DNA from: Polytrichum commune
Lineage: Eukaryota; Streptophyta; Polytrichopsida; Polytrichales; Polytrichaceae
NCBI GenBank assembly: GCA_950295325.1
Contig: OX485808.1
Location: 1,366,501 to 1,430,500 of the forward strand
Direction of reading: 5' to 3'
Length of the DNA: 64,000 bases
The notes below the pieces were generated by a model that worked only from the letters and a program-made list of their open reading frames with translations, was not told where the DNA came from and made no database searches. Positions 23,742 through 35,225 of this stretch are shown in pieces; position 1 is the first letter of the stretch, and every line of letters begins with the position of its first letter. The position numbers and the translations under genes are program-made.

Positions 23742-24703
23742 GGGCCGCTTCACACCCTAAGTTTGGGGGGGGGGGGGTTACTTAAGTTCATTTCAAGCTA
23801 AGGAAGCATGTGCCTAATTTTAACATAGTCATTATTAATCAGGCATTGGTATATGAGTGGTATGTTGTTAGGTGTGAATCTAAGAACGGAAAGCAAAAGG
23901 ACGTGTGTTAATAAGAAAGTGAACTATGTGTTGAGAAACACAGGGTTGATACTTGATGTGACTTAAGGGAATCACATGAAACGAGGGTATACTTGTTTAG
24001 GGGGTATTATCTCGCTCGCAAGAAATTAAGTGACTTGTTCATTTAGGTGATTTTATAATTGTGTGTATTTCGTAGTATCTTTTAATTACTTTGAGAAGTC
24101 GGGGTTGGTCAGTTTCATGTACCATGTGTTTATCATGAATCAACAAATGGATGGTCGTCCAAGTCAAGAGGCTATGGATTGAATGGCCAAACTTTGTTGA
24201 CAGTCCAAAGAAATGGGCTGAAAATAGATAGCCAATAAAATATAGGAAATGGAGCCTTCACCCGGGCATAGTGTGACGCCTCCAAAGGCCAAGACCAAAG
24301 TCCAAACTGTTGGCCATGAACTCCCACGGTCTCTCAACTTTGATGGCCATAGTGTGAAGCCTCCAAAGGCCAAGCGCAAAGGAGCATCCCACTTTATTCC
24401 TTGCCCAAAACGACCCCTCCAATCTAACGGCCAAGATTTTGTCATTTTTAAATATTTTTATGAAAAAAAAATCGACGGCCTCTCGACCATAGTTTGGGTT
24501 TCCATTCTTGTCCGACCCAAACTTCCTTCAAGAGTCCGTCACCTTGGTCAAAAAGTACTGCCATGTAGGCATTTTGGAGAGTGATGGGCATTGGATTTTG
24601 GCTTCTATTGTGTAGGGTCGAGAGGCCGAATTCTTGGTTTCTTGCAATACGATTGGTGGAAATCGATGGCCTCTCGACCTTTGGACATAGTGTGAAGCAA
24701 CCC
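23742..24703. mobile_element. Harbinger-like TIR element, 962 bp
   Basis: Termini GGGCCGCTTCACAC and GTGTGAAGCAACCC are inverted with two mismatches and flanked by TTA (23739-23741 and 24704-24706). Inside, the phrase CATAGTGTGA(C/A)GCCTCCAAAG occurs twice (about 24275 and 24350), so the ends may have been copied internally. A 13-nt G run is at 23765-23777. No transposase remnant. Confidence 0.65.
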
Positions 24704-24706
24704 TTA

Positions 24707-24946
24707 GTGCCATGCCATGTTCAACACTCCAAATGTTGAACTGTTTTTCATATTTTTGCCACATCAATTTGATAATGGATTCTATCGATTGTTGTGCAAC
24801 ATATGACACTTTCGCTTTAAACATAAATTAATTAGTGTTGAAGTTGGCATGGAGCTATCAGTGCTTAGTGTCCCATTAACATGGCTATTTGTGTTCACCA
24901 TACCTTCCATGTTGAACTTTCCCAAGGAAGAATTTTGGTCATCAGT

Positions 24947-24990
<44 letters not shown>

Positions 24991-25312
24991 GTCTCTTGCA
25001 AAGGAATGCTTCTTTTGTGTAAAAAATGACCTAAAGAACATATATATACAACATATATACACATCTCAATGGTTTTATACCTATAGTATCCTATAGTATA
25101 AGGGTGAACATGTTCAAGTCGGGTGCTACATATTTGTTTCATCCAGTTTGGTAATCTTGATGGGAGAATGTAGCATGTGTATGCTTTCCAAACATCAAGG
25201 TTTTTGAGATTGCTCTTGCAAACATTAAGAGGATGTTTGTTAAAGCAATCACAACTTATTTTTGCTTTCATGAAATTTTTCTCAAAGGTTGTTAGAGAGA
25301 TGAAAGATGACT
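24707..25312. other. Intergenic with compound (TG)n(TA)n microsatellite
   Basis: The alternating tract spans about 24946-24990. No gene seen. Confidence 0.5.
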
Positions 25313-25475
25313 AGCCCATTCACACTCACTTGGTGTGGGCCACCAATGAACAATTTCTACCAGTAGTGGTTACATCCAATGGCCTTTGCTTGCCAAATTG
25401 GAGCTAAAAATGGCCCCTTCTGGTAGGAGTTGTTTGATGGTGGCCCACACTAGTAAGTGTGGGTGGGTTAGACAC
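25313..25475. mobile_element. Short inverted-repeat element
   Basis: CACACTCACTTGGTGTGGGCC near 25320 is matched by the inverted GGCCCACACTAGTAAGTGTG near 25450. The arms bracket about 110 bp of unrelated sequence. No duplication of target recognised. Confidence 0.5.
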
Positions 25476-27898
25476 CAACATACAATGTTGGCGTGAATGA
25501 GTTACGCTTCACCTTGATTGTAGTTGCAAGCTTGTATGTGAACCTAATATGGGTTTAGTGAGTAGGTTGTAGGGTTTAGGGTTTAGGGATTTGTGCAATT
25601 GCCTCATGCGGGAGGTGGTCTCTAAGGGTAACCAAGGAGGAAGGAAGGGGGGGGGGGGGGATGGGTCTATTTGTTGGTTTGTTGGCATGTTTAATGGTAC
25701 ATGACTTCTTGTGTATCATGTGTGTATCATGAGAGTGGGTGTTAAGAGGGCATGGTGTACTTGTTATAACATGCGTTGAGTTTGATTCCATGGGTTGACC
25801 TCATGAGGTTGTCTATCCTATTATATGAGCTAATTAAGTAGGCATCTTATTGGAGGATTCATTCTTGGGGTTTGGTGCTTGTGTGGGGGTTTTTGGTGGT
25901 TGGTTAGGTGCGAAGCAGTGGCTTTCCAATTTTCTTTTGTTGAGCATGAGTAAAGTGAGATACTTGATGGCTATTAAGTGATTTTGTTGCATGCATGGTA
26001 TTAGGGGGATGTAGCACTGTTCAAATAGATTGGTGATATTGTCAGTGTGGATGCCTCCTCGGATGCATGTTGTGACGATAGTGAGTGTGACATACCATCT
26101 GGCATCTTCTAGAGTGTCCACCAATATTTGGGTAGTTAAGTCCCCCCGCCGGGTTGCGGTGGTGGGGTCACAATTTTGATAGAGTATATATATGATTAAT
26201 TAATGTGAATGTGAATGAAAACTTGTAGAACTTTGATTGTGCAAGGAGAATGTAGTAATTGTGTAATGAACATGCTAGTTTAATTTCAATTTTAAAACAA
26301 TAAATGCCTTTTCAAATTGCAAGTCCGAAAAGTTATCACCTCATTGCTAATGGGATTTTTTTATTTTTTATTTTTTTTGCATCCAAGTTCATTACATGTT
26401 TTATTGATGATCATAATTGGGAATGAAATTCCAGTCATCCTTTTATTCACTAAGTGGAAGTGAGCATGTATATTGCATCATCAACCTTGAAAGTGAGGTG
26501 CACTCAATATGGGGTTTTGTGGACAAGATGGCCTTGAAAAATGTAAGGGCAACAATTTTTGTGAAGTCGGGCGCGAAGAACATCATTTTTTGGTCGAGTT
26601 CATAAACTACATTCCAAGGGGCTGCCCGAGAATTGCGGGGCCCAAACCCTTATCCTATTAGGAGACCCAGTCCCCAAAAACCTTGTAGCTAGGGAGAGGT
26701 TTAACGTCCGCCCTACAAAATGTTCTCAATAATGAGAGACATGGTTGTTCCATTATTTTATCAAAATTTCAAAAAAGAAATGAAACCTCCCAAAAAGGAA
26801 TATTAGATTATACTCATATAAAATACACACCTCATAATCCGATCTACATATCTATCTATCGGGTGTGCCTAGCTACTTCGCCCCTCTTTGATCAAAAGGT
26901 GAGAAAATAGAGGGAAGAAGAAGAAGAGACATTGATTCCCACACTTAGTCAAAGCATTAGAAGGGCCAAAATAGCTTTCAAGGCTCAAAGTTCTTGGAAA
27001 TAATCATCGGTCCGGGGCCCAAGGACGGAGGACCAATCGTGGGCCTTCGACCCCTCGGTTGTGGGTCCGACCAAGTGCACTTGTAAGTTTAGAGTTCAAA
27101 AAGGGATTGGGGTTGGGGGGGGGGGGGGTGGGCCCCGCGAGATCGAAATGCCGCTTTTGCCGCGAGGTTTCTTCTCTCTTCTTTGAGGCCGGGTTGCGTA
27201 TTGAAGAAGCCCCGCTCGGGGGGGGGGGGGGGAGGAGAATGATATGCGAGAATGAGCTTGGAAAGCGTGGCATGAATAATAGAGATGTCGAAGGGACGGG
27301 CCACCAACTTATTAAGCAACCTCTGCACTTGACTTAAATGTGCACGGACCAATCCCAAGCCTCCGTGCCAGGTGGGCGCCACGTCATCATCACATTCGTT
27401 GGGTGGCCGGGGCTTGTCCACGACGCTTCTTTGGGAGAGTAGGCAAGGCCGTTTCCGATGACTTGAGCAATTTTGCATAAGTGTAGTACATGTGTGATAC
27501 TGTAGTGATTTTTCATCGGTTTGGATATTGGTAACACAACGTTTAACAAGTAGGAAAATATCATAATTTTATTTCCATGTTTTCAAATGATTGTAAATAT
27601 TCAAAGGCGAGATTCTCTTCCAACACATGTTCATGGCACAGGTCGACTTGTTTATGATAATTGGGAGACTAAAACTTCAGTATAATCGGCGTCGTTTTCA
27701 AAGAATCCAAATCCACCATCTTTTAACTCTCTCTTTTTCTCACGCCAAATGAGTTGGCTACATGTGATTCTTTATGATTTATTCCATTGTGTTAGGAAAT
27801 GACGGCTTCATGTGTGGAAGTTCACGGCTTTAGGGGATCTTTGTGCATTGAGATTGGGGGGTTATCGGAAATGGATATGTCTATTTGAAGGGCCAGTT
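25476..27898. other. Intergenic with long G runs
   Basis: G runs at 25647-25660, 27115-27128 and 27218-27232 (14, 14 and 15 nt), the last two in a GC-rich patch near 27000-27450. The 129-codon frame on the minus strand there (27478-27089) is proline-rich because it reads through the G runs. No gene accepted. Confidence 0.5.
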
Positions 27899-28439
27899 TA
27901 TACCATAGACCATGAAGTCAGACCGTGGAAAATAGCCTTTGTCCATGGTCCAATTTCTTAAAAAATAAAATTACAAATCTTTTGGGCCCCTCACAAGGTA
28001 GATGAATGTGGACCAAGAGGAATGATCATGCACCAAAAAATGAAATGTGCTGATTTTTTAATATATGCCCAAAAAGGGCAATTTTGAGAAAATTTCGAGT
28101 TTGACCACTCCCTTGTCTTCCTTTGTCTTCTCTTGTCTTCATCTTCTCTTCCCCATAAAATAATCATAAAAATTTATTATAACAACATTTCTCTACCATG
28201 GGCCCCTGCCTTTTTCTACTAGAGCACCTCTTTTGCCTCTCCCACCGCAAACCCCGTTGGACTATGTCAGTGCATAATGTAGGCCTTAGAACATGTCTTT
28301 TGGGGACCTCGAACTCCATGGTCACTCTGACATTTTTTCCTTGGTGTAAACCGAACTGGTCCCGGGACGAGTTCAACATCCAATCACAAATTTTAGAGGG
28401 CCTTGGGGCAACTTCATGGTCCATGGTGTAAACAACCCC
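27899..28439. mobile_element. Harbinger-like TIR element, family H2 copy 1
   Basis: The left end GGGCCAGTTTATACCATAGA continues CCATGAAGTC; the right end is the inverted GGTCCATGGTGTAAACAACC followed by CC and TAA. The left flank no longer matches TAA. The interior shares blocks with 30309-30737 and with 33205-34702. Confidence 0.6.
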
Positions 28440-30308
28440 TAAGTGACTTTTGGGATTTGGGAACAAAAGAGACTCGTTTGACCACCCGAAAACAATGTTC
28501 TTAGAACAATGTTTAACCATAATTTATAAGGATCATGTTTGTTCTAGACCCCCTTTACTTGGGTCATAGTGGCGGGGGCCCAACTCAAACAAGTGGTTGC
28601 CTAAGCTTGGCTTGAGAATGGTATCATCATATGCAAAATTTGGAAGTGTGAGATTCTTATGAAGGTAGTTTATGTAGTGTTTGGAATTCAAGAGATCCTT
28701 TGTTTGTGGGTTCTTACAATATACTACTCTATATGCCCCACAAAGGGTACAACTTGGTACAACTTCATTCAATGATCTGATGATTATGAGAGAAAAAAAT
28801 GATATCAATGTTATAGAGTTGAAGAAAACCATATAGCCAGTAATAGAAACAAAGTAGGTGAAAAAGACATGATTTTGAAACTAAAATGCACACAAAATTT
28901 CAAGACATGACTATGTAAGTTGTTTTGCGTAGAGGAGCAACCTAGACAATCTAACACATTGAAAGGTGAGGAAAATCACAAGTAAGTTGGATTCAATGTG
29001 AATGTGTGTTCAATCAATGCATGATTTTTGTTGCAATGAAGTTTAAGCCCTCATCTAGTGGTGGTCCCAATTGAGGTGCTTAACAATGTTAAAATTGCAG
29101 TGATCGTGAGGGTCAACTGCAAATACAATGATAGCAAGTGGAGAGCAAACATTCCAACGATGTGGAATCGAGAACAAACATTTCAAACAATGTGGAATCG
29201 AGAACAAATGACATGTGATATGTTGTGATGACAAGCTATAACTGAACCCCACCCCCATGAAACCATGAAAATGCCTCAATATAAACCCACCCTAATTCAA
29301 AGTCCTAACATCATGTACACAACATACGGAGTCCTAGACAATCAACACGCATCAATGAGAGAAACATCTAATCTACCATAAAGTTCCTATAAAGTGGTGT
29401 AAGTTCCTATAAAGTGGAGTTTGGACGATTAGTTGAATGCGATGCCCTTGAGTAATGACGTATGCAAATACGTTTGTGTGAGACCCTTTTGACTTGAGAA
29501 AATCCAATTGGCCAATCATGGTGTATGCTTGATGAAAATCGGCTACTAGTTACAACTGAACCAGTTTGTTTTCTTAGGTTACGGATTCAAAATTAAATCT
29601 TCAAGAAATCAACCAAACCGTATATAAATATACATACGTATATTTGTGTGTATTCTTAAAGTAAACAAATTAGGAATAAGCGATTGATAATAAAGGAGTA
29701 AAGAATGTGACCGAGACTTGGTCGACCTTGCCAACTCATTGATAGTGGAACGTTTGACTTGTGTGGCCGGGGGGGGGGGGGTAACTAACTTATAAGGAGT
29801 GTGCCCATGAAGATTGAGCAATAAGCTTTGTGTGTAAGTACACGTGGTCCCTTAGGTCCAACAAAAATCATGTCACATCGCCAACCCCTCGCACATGACC
29901 AAATAATAAACGGAGATTTAACTTCGTGGACAAGGAATAGTAGTAGAAGGTACACAAGGAGGAGGAATCTATATGTCCATGATTGTAATTTATTAAACCG
30001 GTTTGAGAATGTTGATCTCGTGTAAGTATTAGTCTCCATAACTCTAACTTAGGTCTAGTACCATGCGTTTTGTGAAATTGGTCACCATGATAATTGTGAG
30101 TGTCTACTAGGATGGGTACAATGAACTATGGAAAACTTCATTGTATTCATGAGAGGAATGCCTTCGTCTCTTGAAATAGATGCCATGTAAGTTTGATGTT
30201 GTCGCTAGTGTGAATTATGGTGTTCTTTCGTTCTTCACAACTTGTTTACTTTTAGTCAAATTGATCTCAAAGATCCCAAATTAGTCCAATGAGTTTAATT
30301 ATGATGAA
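28440..30308. other. Intergenic, no gene seen
   Basis: AT-rich; a G run at 29769-29781 and a tandem duplicate of AAGTTCCTATAAAGTGG near 29382-29421. Frames below 100 codons lack motifs. Confidence 0.45.
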
Positions 30309-30737
30309 AGGCCAATTTTAAGGCCTACATTATCCACTAACATGGTCCAGCGGGCTTTGCGGTGGGAGAGGCAAAAGAGGTGCTCTAGTAGGAAAAAAGG
30401 CAAGGGCCCATGACAGAGAAATGATGTTCAAATCAAATTTTAATGAATTTTTTTTTGGGAAGAGAACATGAAGACAAGAGAAGACAAAAGAATGGTCAAA
30501 CTCAACTTTTTCAAATTTGCTCTTTTTTGACATGTATTAAATTTTTTAGCACATTCACTTTTGGTGCATGGTCATTCCCCTTGGTCCACATTCGGTTTAC
30601 ACCTAATGAGGGGCCCAAAGGCTTTGTAAACTGATTTTGTAAGAATTCGGACCATGGATGCTGGAGCATCAAGTCGGACCATGAAAAAAGGCCATCTTCC
30701 ATGATCCGACTTCATGGTTCATGGTGTAAACTGACCC
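30309..30737. mobile_element. Harbinger-like TIR element, family H2 copy 2
   Basis: The right end reads CATGGTTCATGGTGTAAACT followed by GACCC and TTA. Internally GGTGGGAGAGGCAAAAGAGG and GGCAAGGGCCCATG also occur in the other family members, in reverse orientation in the 27899 copy. The left terminus is eroded. Confidence 0.5.
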
Positions 30738-31442
30738 TTAAATTACCATACACAAAAAGTGATGTTGAACTATTCAAAAACGGACTTCTAGTTTGTCGTA
30801 CTAGGAAGGGTGGTCAACGTAGCTTTGCATGGGTTGATCCGAGATTTAAGATAGCAGATCCCATGAGCATACCCTATCTTAGATCCTAAGATTCTCTCAA
30901 CGTTGGAAAAGTGAAAAGAGAAGTCCCAAAATTTTCACCCAGCTTTCAAAATAAGCTCTAATACACGGCGAGCTAAGGAACTCTTAATGTAATCTCAAAG
31001 AAGAATCAAACTTATAATTTCATCTCTCTTTGAGGGACTCTACGGATAACTCTAATAAGTGTGAATGTGTGAGGTAACTTTTGTTGATGTCTCAACACAT
31101 AGTCATTCTTGTTTACTAACGTCGAATGACATAGTTATTATTTCAATTGATTGGCAGCCAACTATATTAATTCCAAATAAGAAAGTATAGGTAATGTGCT
31201 CATTACGTTTTTTTGAAGTATTCAGTTGAATACAAGTCTCACTTAGTACGAAATGGTGCCATTTGCAACTCCATTAGAAATGTGTTTATTTTCCTATTCC
31301 AGAATGTACTGCAAGGTGATTTTGAGTCCTTATTTTACCTATATCATCATGTTGATATTAACACTTATCTCGTAGAGGCAATTGCAATACGACACATATT
31401 TATTCTTCTTGATTGCACAATAAGATACAAACATTATGATAA
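30738..31442. other. Intergenic, possibly organelle-derived towards the right
   Basis: No gene recognised. The 82-codon frame at 31213-31461 runs straight into the group II-like sequence and could be the interior of the same fossil intron, but nothing in it is diagnostic. Confidence 0.35.
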
Positions 31443-31521
31443 GAGCCGTATGAGACCGTAAGCTCACGTACAGTTGGGGAGTTGTATGATGGGAGACTAT
31501 CTCGTACAGTTCGGAGAGGGC
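31443..31521 (+). other. Group II intron domain V-like sequence, possibly two in tandem
   Basis: GAGCCGTATGAGACCGTAAG continues CTCACGTACAGTTGGGG. This matches a group II domain V: GAGCCGTATG left arm, GNRA-type GTAA loop, a CG bulge after CTCA, and CGTACAGTT right arm (usual form CGTACGGTT). Directly after it, TTGTATGATGGGAGACTATC continues TCGTACAGTTCGG, which looks like a second, variant domain V. Such introns live in plant organelle genes, so this is best read as a nuclear-integrated organelle fragment. No flanking exon could be named. Confidence 0.5.
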
Positions 31522-33201
31522 TCAAATGCCAAAGCATTCAATATGTTCCTGGGATTATATAGTCTTTGGAATCATTTTCATTCCGTTTGATAAGGAATAC
31601 ATTTTAAGTTCGATACAATTGAAATTGCATTTAAGGAACCACATATGACCTCATCCAAAAACCACGTTATTTGATTACATGACAATACAATCATGTACAA
31701 AATAATCAAGTTATGGTTATGTTGAGGTGATAAGCATGTTTGACACTAATGAACTCAATTCTTGAGCAAGGTGCCATGTGTCGCTTTTCTGTTAGTATGA
31801 GCATGTACAAAATCCCATGTGTCGCCTCAAAAGTTTGCATTTTGACACCAAAGTGTCAAACTTGTTTATTTTGGGCATGGGAAATTAGTGAATGTGATAT
31901 TAAATTTCTTTGTGCTATGAAATTAGTGTCACTAGAACATCTAGGGTTCTAGGAGTCCAAAGCATCAAAGTATTGGAAACTCTCAATGTGAGCTCTCTTC
32001 AATTTCTTGGAGATGCCTCAGAAGTGAGTGGAGTTGATTAAAAAGATGAAAAAAAAGTAGCCTCTTCAAGCTCACCAAAACAAATTACGCGCTCTACAAA
32101 CATCTTAGAGCACCTTTGAACTTTCTTGAAAGGTATGCTAAATGAGCATGTCTTCATGCATCACCGGGTAAAAAATCTAACCCTCACAAATCTTGAGGTT
32201 TGGCAAAATAGTGCATATTTTGGGAATTAAAACCACACACACTAAATGGGATGATCATTGTAGCATGCCATAATAGATACACATATCATAGGTTGATAGC
32301 ATGTTGGGTGGAAATAGTTTTAAAAACTCAAGCATGATAGCTTCTGGAAATTAATGAGTCAAATGACCTAAATGGAAGGAAAAGTAGTCATTCAAAGGAT
32401 TAAATATTAGGGAATCTGTAAACACTCAATAATCTCTCATCCTTGTCAATGGGATAAAACATATGATTAATTTTCCCTTTGCCCAAGGCTTGCAAATTCT
32501 CAATTAAACATGATCACAAAACAATAGAAAATATTGTTCACAACCCTAATTAACTCACCAAGGCCGGGTTGACCTAAACTCTAAAGGTTAACATCACGTA
32601 CTTAGCCACCATGAATGAATGTAAAATGAGTTACATTACATGGATTTGTATGTAGGATATGTGACGTGCTTAAATAAATAATTATATGTATGCATATTTT
32701 CATAAATGTTCTTATGGACTGCCAACCTTTTTTTTTAATAAAATAATTATTGGACATTTTCACCCAACCTAGCATCAACCTACAATATTCAACATCTAAA
32801 ACACACACACATGCTTGTTAATAGACCTAATTAGAGCAAGGGGATAGAATATAACCCTCCTTTTTGTAATTATGATCACCATTGAGATAAGAGAAGCAAC
32901 ACATAAGCGTTTCTTTGAGAATATTATAAAATCTTAATCTTCTATGTAAGTCGAAAGTTGAATGGAATACATATATTTAGATTTCATTGAAGTTTCACTT
33001 ATCTTGTCAACAAACAACAACAAGGCCCAACATTCTCCTCTTAATTTATAACTTTTCTCTTTCTTTTTAGGTGGTTAGTATAAGTATGGCACCCTCTTAA
33101 CCTATGGGTAGAACCTACCTTCCAAAAAGGAAGGCATTACACTTTATATGTATATACATCACAAACTTCCAAAGGACGGTATGTGTAATGTAATTATACA
33201 C
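31522..33201. other. Intergenic, no gene seen
   Basis: AT-rich; no terminal repeats or protein motifs recognised. It may include more organelle-derived DNA, which cannot be judged by eye. Confidence 0.4.
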
Positions 33202-33416
33202 TTAGGGACGGTTTACACTATGGACCATGAAGTTGGACCAGGGCTCTGCAAGGCAGCTGATTGGCTGTTGAAGTTCTCCCGGGACAACTTCGGTTTACAC
33301 TAAGGAAAAAACGGCAGAGGGACCATGGAGGTCGAGGTCCCCAAAATATAATTTTTAAGGCCTAATAAATGCACTGACATGGTCCAACGGGTTTTGCGTT
33401 GAGAGAGGCAAGAGAG

Positions 33417-33771
33417 GGGATAACATTACCCAACCCAATACTCTTAACTCCGGTGCGGAGTTCGAGGCGGCTCCGGGGAGGTTCGGATGCCAGCTCCGGT
33501 GGGTTCGGGTGGGTTGGGGCAAAAATTGCCCCCTATTTTTTTGATTGGGTGGGGCCTTACTTGATCTCATAAGGGGCCTCCTAGAGTAATTTGGGGCCGT
33601 AGAACCCAAATTTAGCAAAAAAAAAACCCAAAAAAGTCATCAAGGGGCCAAAACGGGGAGGGCCAGAAAAATGGACCCACCGGAGCTGGCATCCGAACCT
33701 CCCCGGAGCCGCATTGGAGCCGCATCGAACTCCGCGCCGGAGTTAAGAGTATTGGGTTGGGTAATGTTAGG
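33417..33771. mobile_element. Mutator-like MITE nested inside the H2 element
   Basis: Long inverted arms of about 85-100 bp begin TAACATTACCCAACCCAATA and include CTCTTAACTCCGG and GGTTCGGATGCCAGCTCCGG; the right arm carries a ~13-bp internal duplication. The insertion is flanked by the 9-bp direct repeat GCAAGAGAG (33408-33416 and 33772-33780). The related copy at 30309 has an uninterrupted GAGGCAAAAGAGG at this site, which supports insertion. Long arms with a 9-bp duplication indicate a Mutator-type non-autonomous element. Confidence 0.8.
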
Positions 33772-34029
33772 GCAAGAGAGGTGGTCTGGTAGGAAAAGGC
33801 AAGGGCCCATGTCAGAGAAATACCATTTCAATAAATTTTTAATGAATCTACCTTTTAAGCGCCTTAATTATACCATAGCCCATGAGACATACCAGCACTA
33901 CCTTGCCCTACCCCTTAAACCGGCTCACACGTGTTTCACCAAACAACGCGGGACATCTAGAACTCAAGAATTCAAGTGCAGATTTGTTTTTTTGGTCTAC
34001 CAAATGTAATGTTTGGAATTTTGGGGCTT

Positions 34030-34080
34030 GTAATATACCGTTGGAAAGGTCTTGAAAATACCTTTCCAACGGTATATTAC
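34030..34080. repeat. Perfect 21-bp inverted repeat with 9-nt loop
   Basis: The arms 34030-34050 (GTAATATACCGTTGGAAAGG plus T) and 34060-34080 are exact reverse complements around CTTGAAAAT. Imperfect pairing (TTGGGGC with ACCCCAA) extends the stem outwards to about 34013-34097. It lies inside the H2 element. A transcript would form a small-RNA-like hairpin. Confidence 0.85.
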
Positions 34081-34997
34081 ACACCCCAATATTATTACAA
34101 AATTCAGTTGCAAAAGAAAAAAGAAAAATCTGTAGTGGTTTAGTGATTGTAGATCAGGGTAGTCAAAAGAAGTGCAATGGGAAATCTTCTAACATTAATT
34201 ATCAAAGAATTGAAAATTAGTGTTGAGCAAGGTAGGGTGGTAACAACATTAAATATAATCAAACACTAAATATCCTATTTAGTGTAATGACAACACAAGG
34301 TACATGTCACATGTAAATTACATTGAGCATGTACAAATTAAATTGCTCATTTTATTTTATTTAAAAAAAATTGTTGTGAGAAGATTTGCAAGCCACATCT
34401 TCGACACATTTAACAAGAAGTGAAGACAAGTGAAGCCCAAGAGAAGACAAGGAATGATCAAACTTAATTTTTTTTCAAAATTGCCCTCTTTGGGCATGTA
34501 TTAAAAAAATCAGCACCTCCACTTTTTGGTGCATGGTCATTCTTCATGGTCCACATTTGGTTTACACCTAGTGAAGGGCCCATGAACCATGAAAACTAAT
34601 ATTTTAGTAACTCGGACCATGGAAGTCGTCCCATGAAGCCGTCCCACGCAAAATAGGCCTCTTACGTGGGACGACTTCATGGTCCATAGTGTAAACCGCC
34701 CCTTAGTGGATGGTATAACTTATAAGTACCATGTAAGATATGTGTTATCTTATGTACGTATCTACTTTGTAATAGTATAGTGTGGCGCACACTATGAAGG
34801 GATAATCAAATAATAAAATATACATGGCATTCGTTAAAATTAATGATGTACTTTCAGCATTTTATCATTCTTACGTGCTAATTTAGCCTCTAGAAATTTG
34901 CATTGTGTATACACGTGTAGATATAAGATTAGAAATATCCACGCTCGATTTGAAAGGGTATAGAAGTAGTGGGACCGACCCCACACAACAAAGCAAC

Positions 34998-35225
34998 ACT
35001 ACACTAATATATGATATTCAGTGTCACTTACTATTTGAATTTACACATTGCTATAACTTTTTTTACTATCGATGTAATTTTGTATCACGTAAAAATGTGA
35101 ATGTTTTATACTGTCCAAACTACCAATTTCACACTTCTTGGTAAAACATGAGATACACAATAAACAAACATAGCATTACATAATTCCAAACAGTAAACGA
35201 CACTAAATACCATATTCAGTGTAGT
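34998..35225. mobile_element. 'ACTACACTA' MITE, copy 1 (228 bp)
   Basis: The left arm ACTACACTAATATATGATAT continues TCAGTGTCACTTACTATTTG. The right arm inverted reads ACTACACTGAATATGGTATT and continues TAGTGTCGTTTACTGTTTGG. Pairing extends about 45 bp. Size and ends match 47950-48175. Flanks give no clear duplication. Confidence 0.65.

Larger units (their letters stand above)
33205..34702. mobile_element. Harbinger-like TIR element, family H2 copy 3, with nested insertion
   Basis: The 1498-bp element starts GGGACGGTTTACACTATGGA and ends TCCATAGTGTAAACCGCCCC; inverted repeats of 29 bp have one mismatch. TTA flanks both ends (33202-33204 and 34703-34705). It contains a nested 355-bp element at 33417-33771 and a perfect hairpin at 34030-34080. 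No transposase reading frame is visible, so it depends on other elements for movement. Confidence 0.8.

Noticed and set aside
25566-25590. Interstitial telomere as evidence of a chromosome fusion
   Set aside because: Only about three GGGTTTA repeats; this short motif is common by chance and in plant promoters.
27089-27478. Proline-rich 129-codon minus-strand frame
   Set aside because: Created by reading through two long G runs; frame not protein-like.
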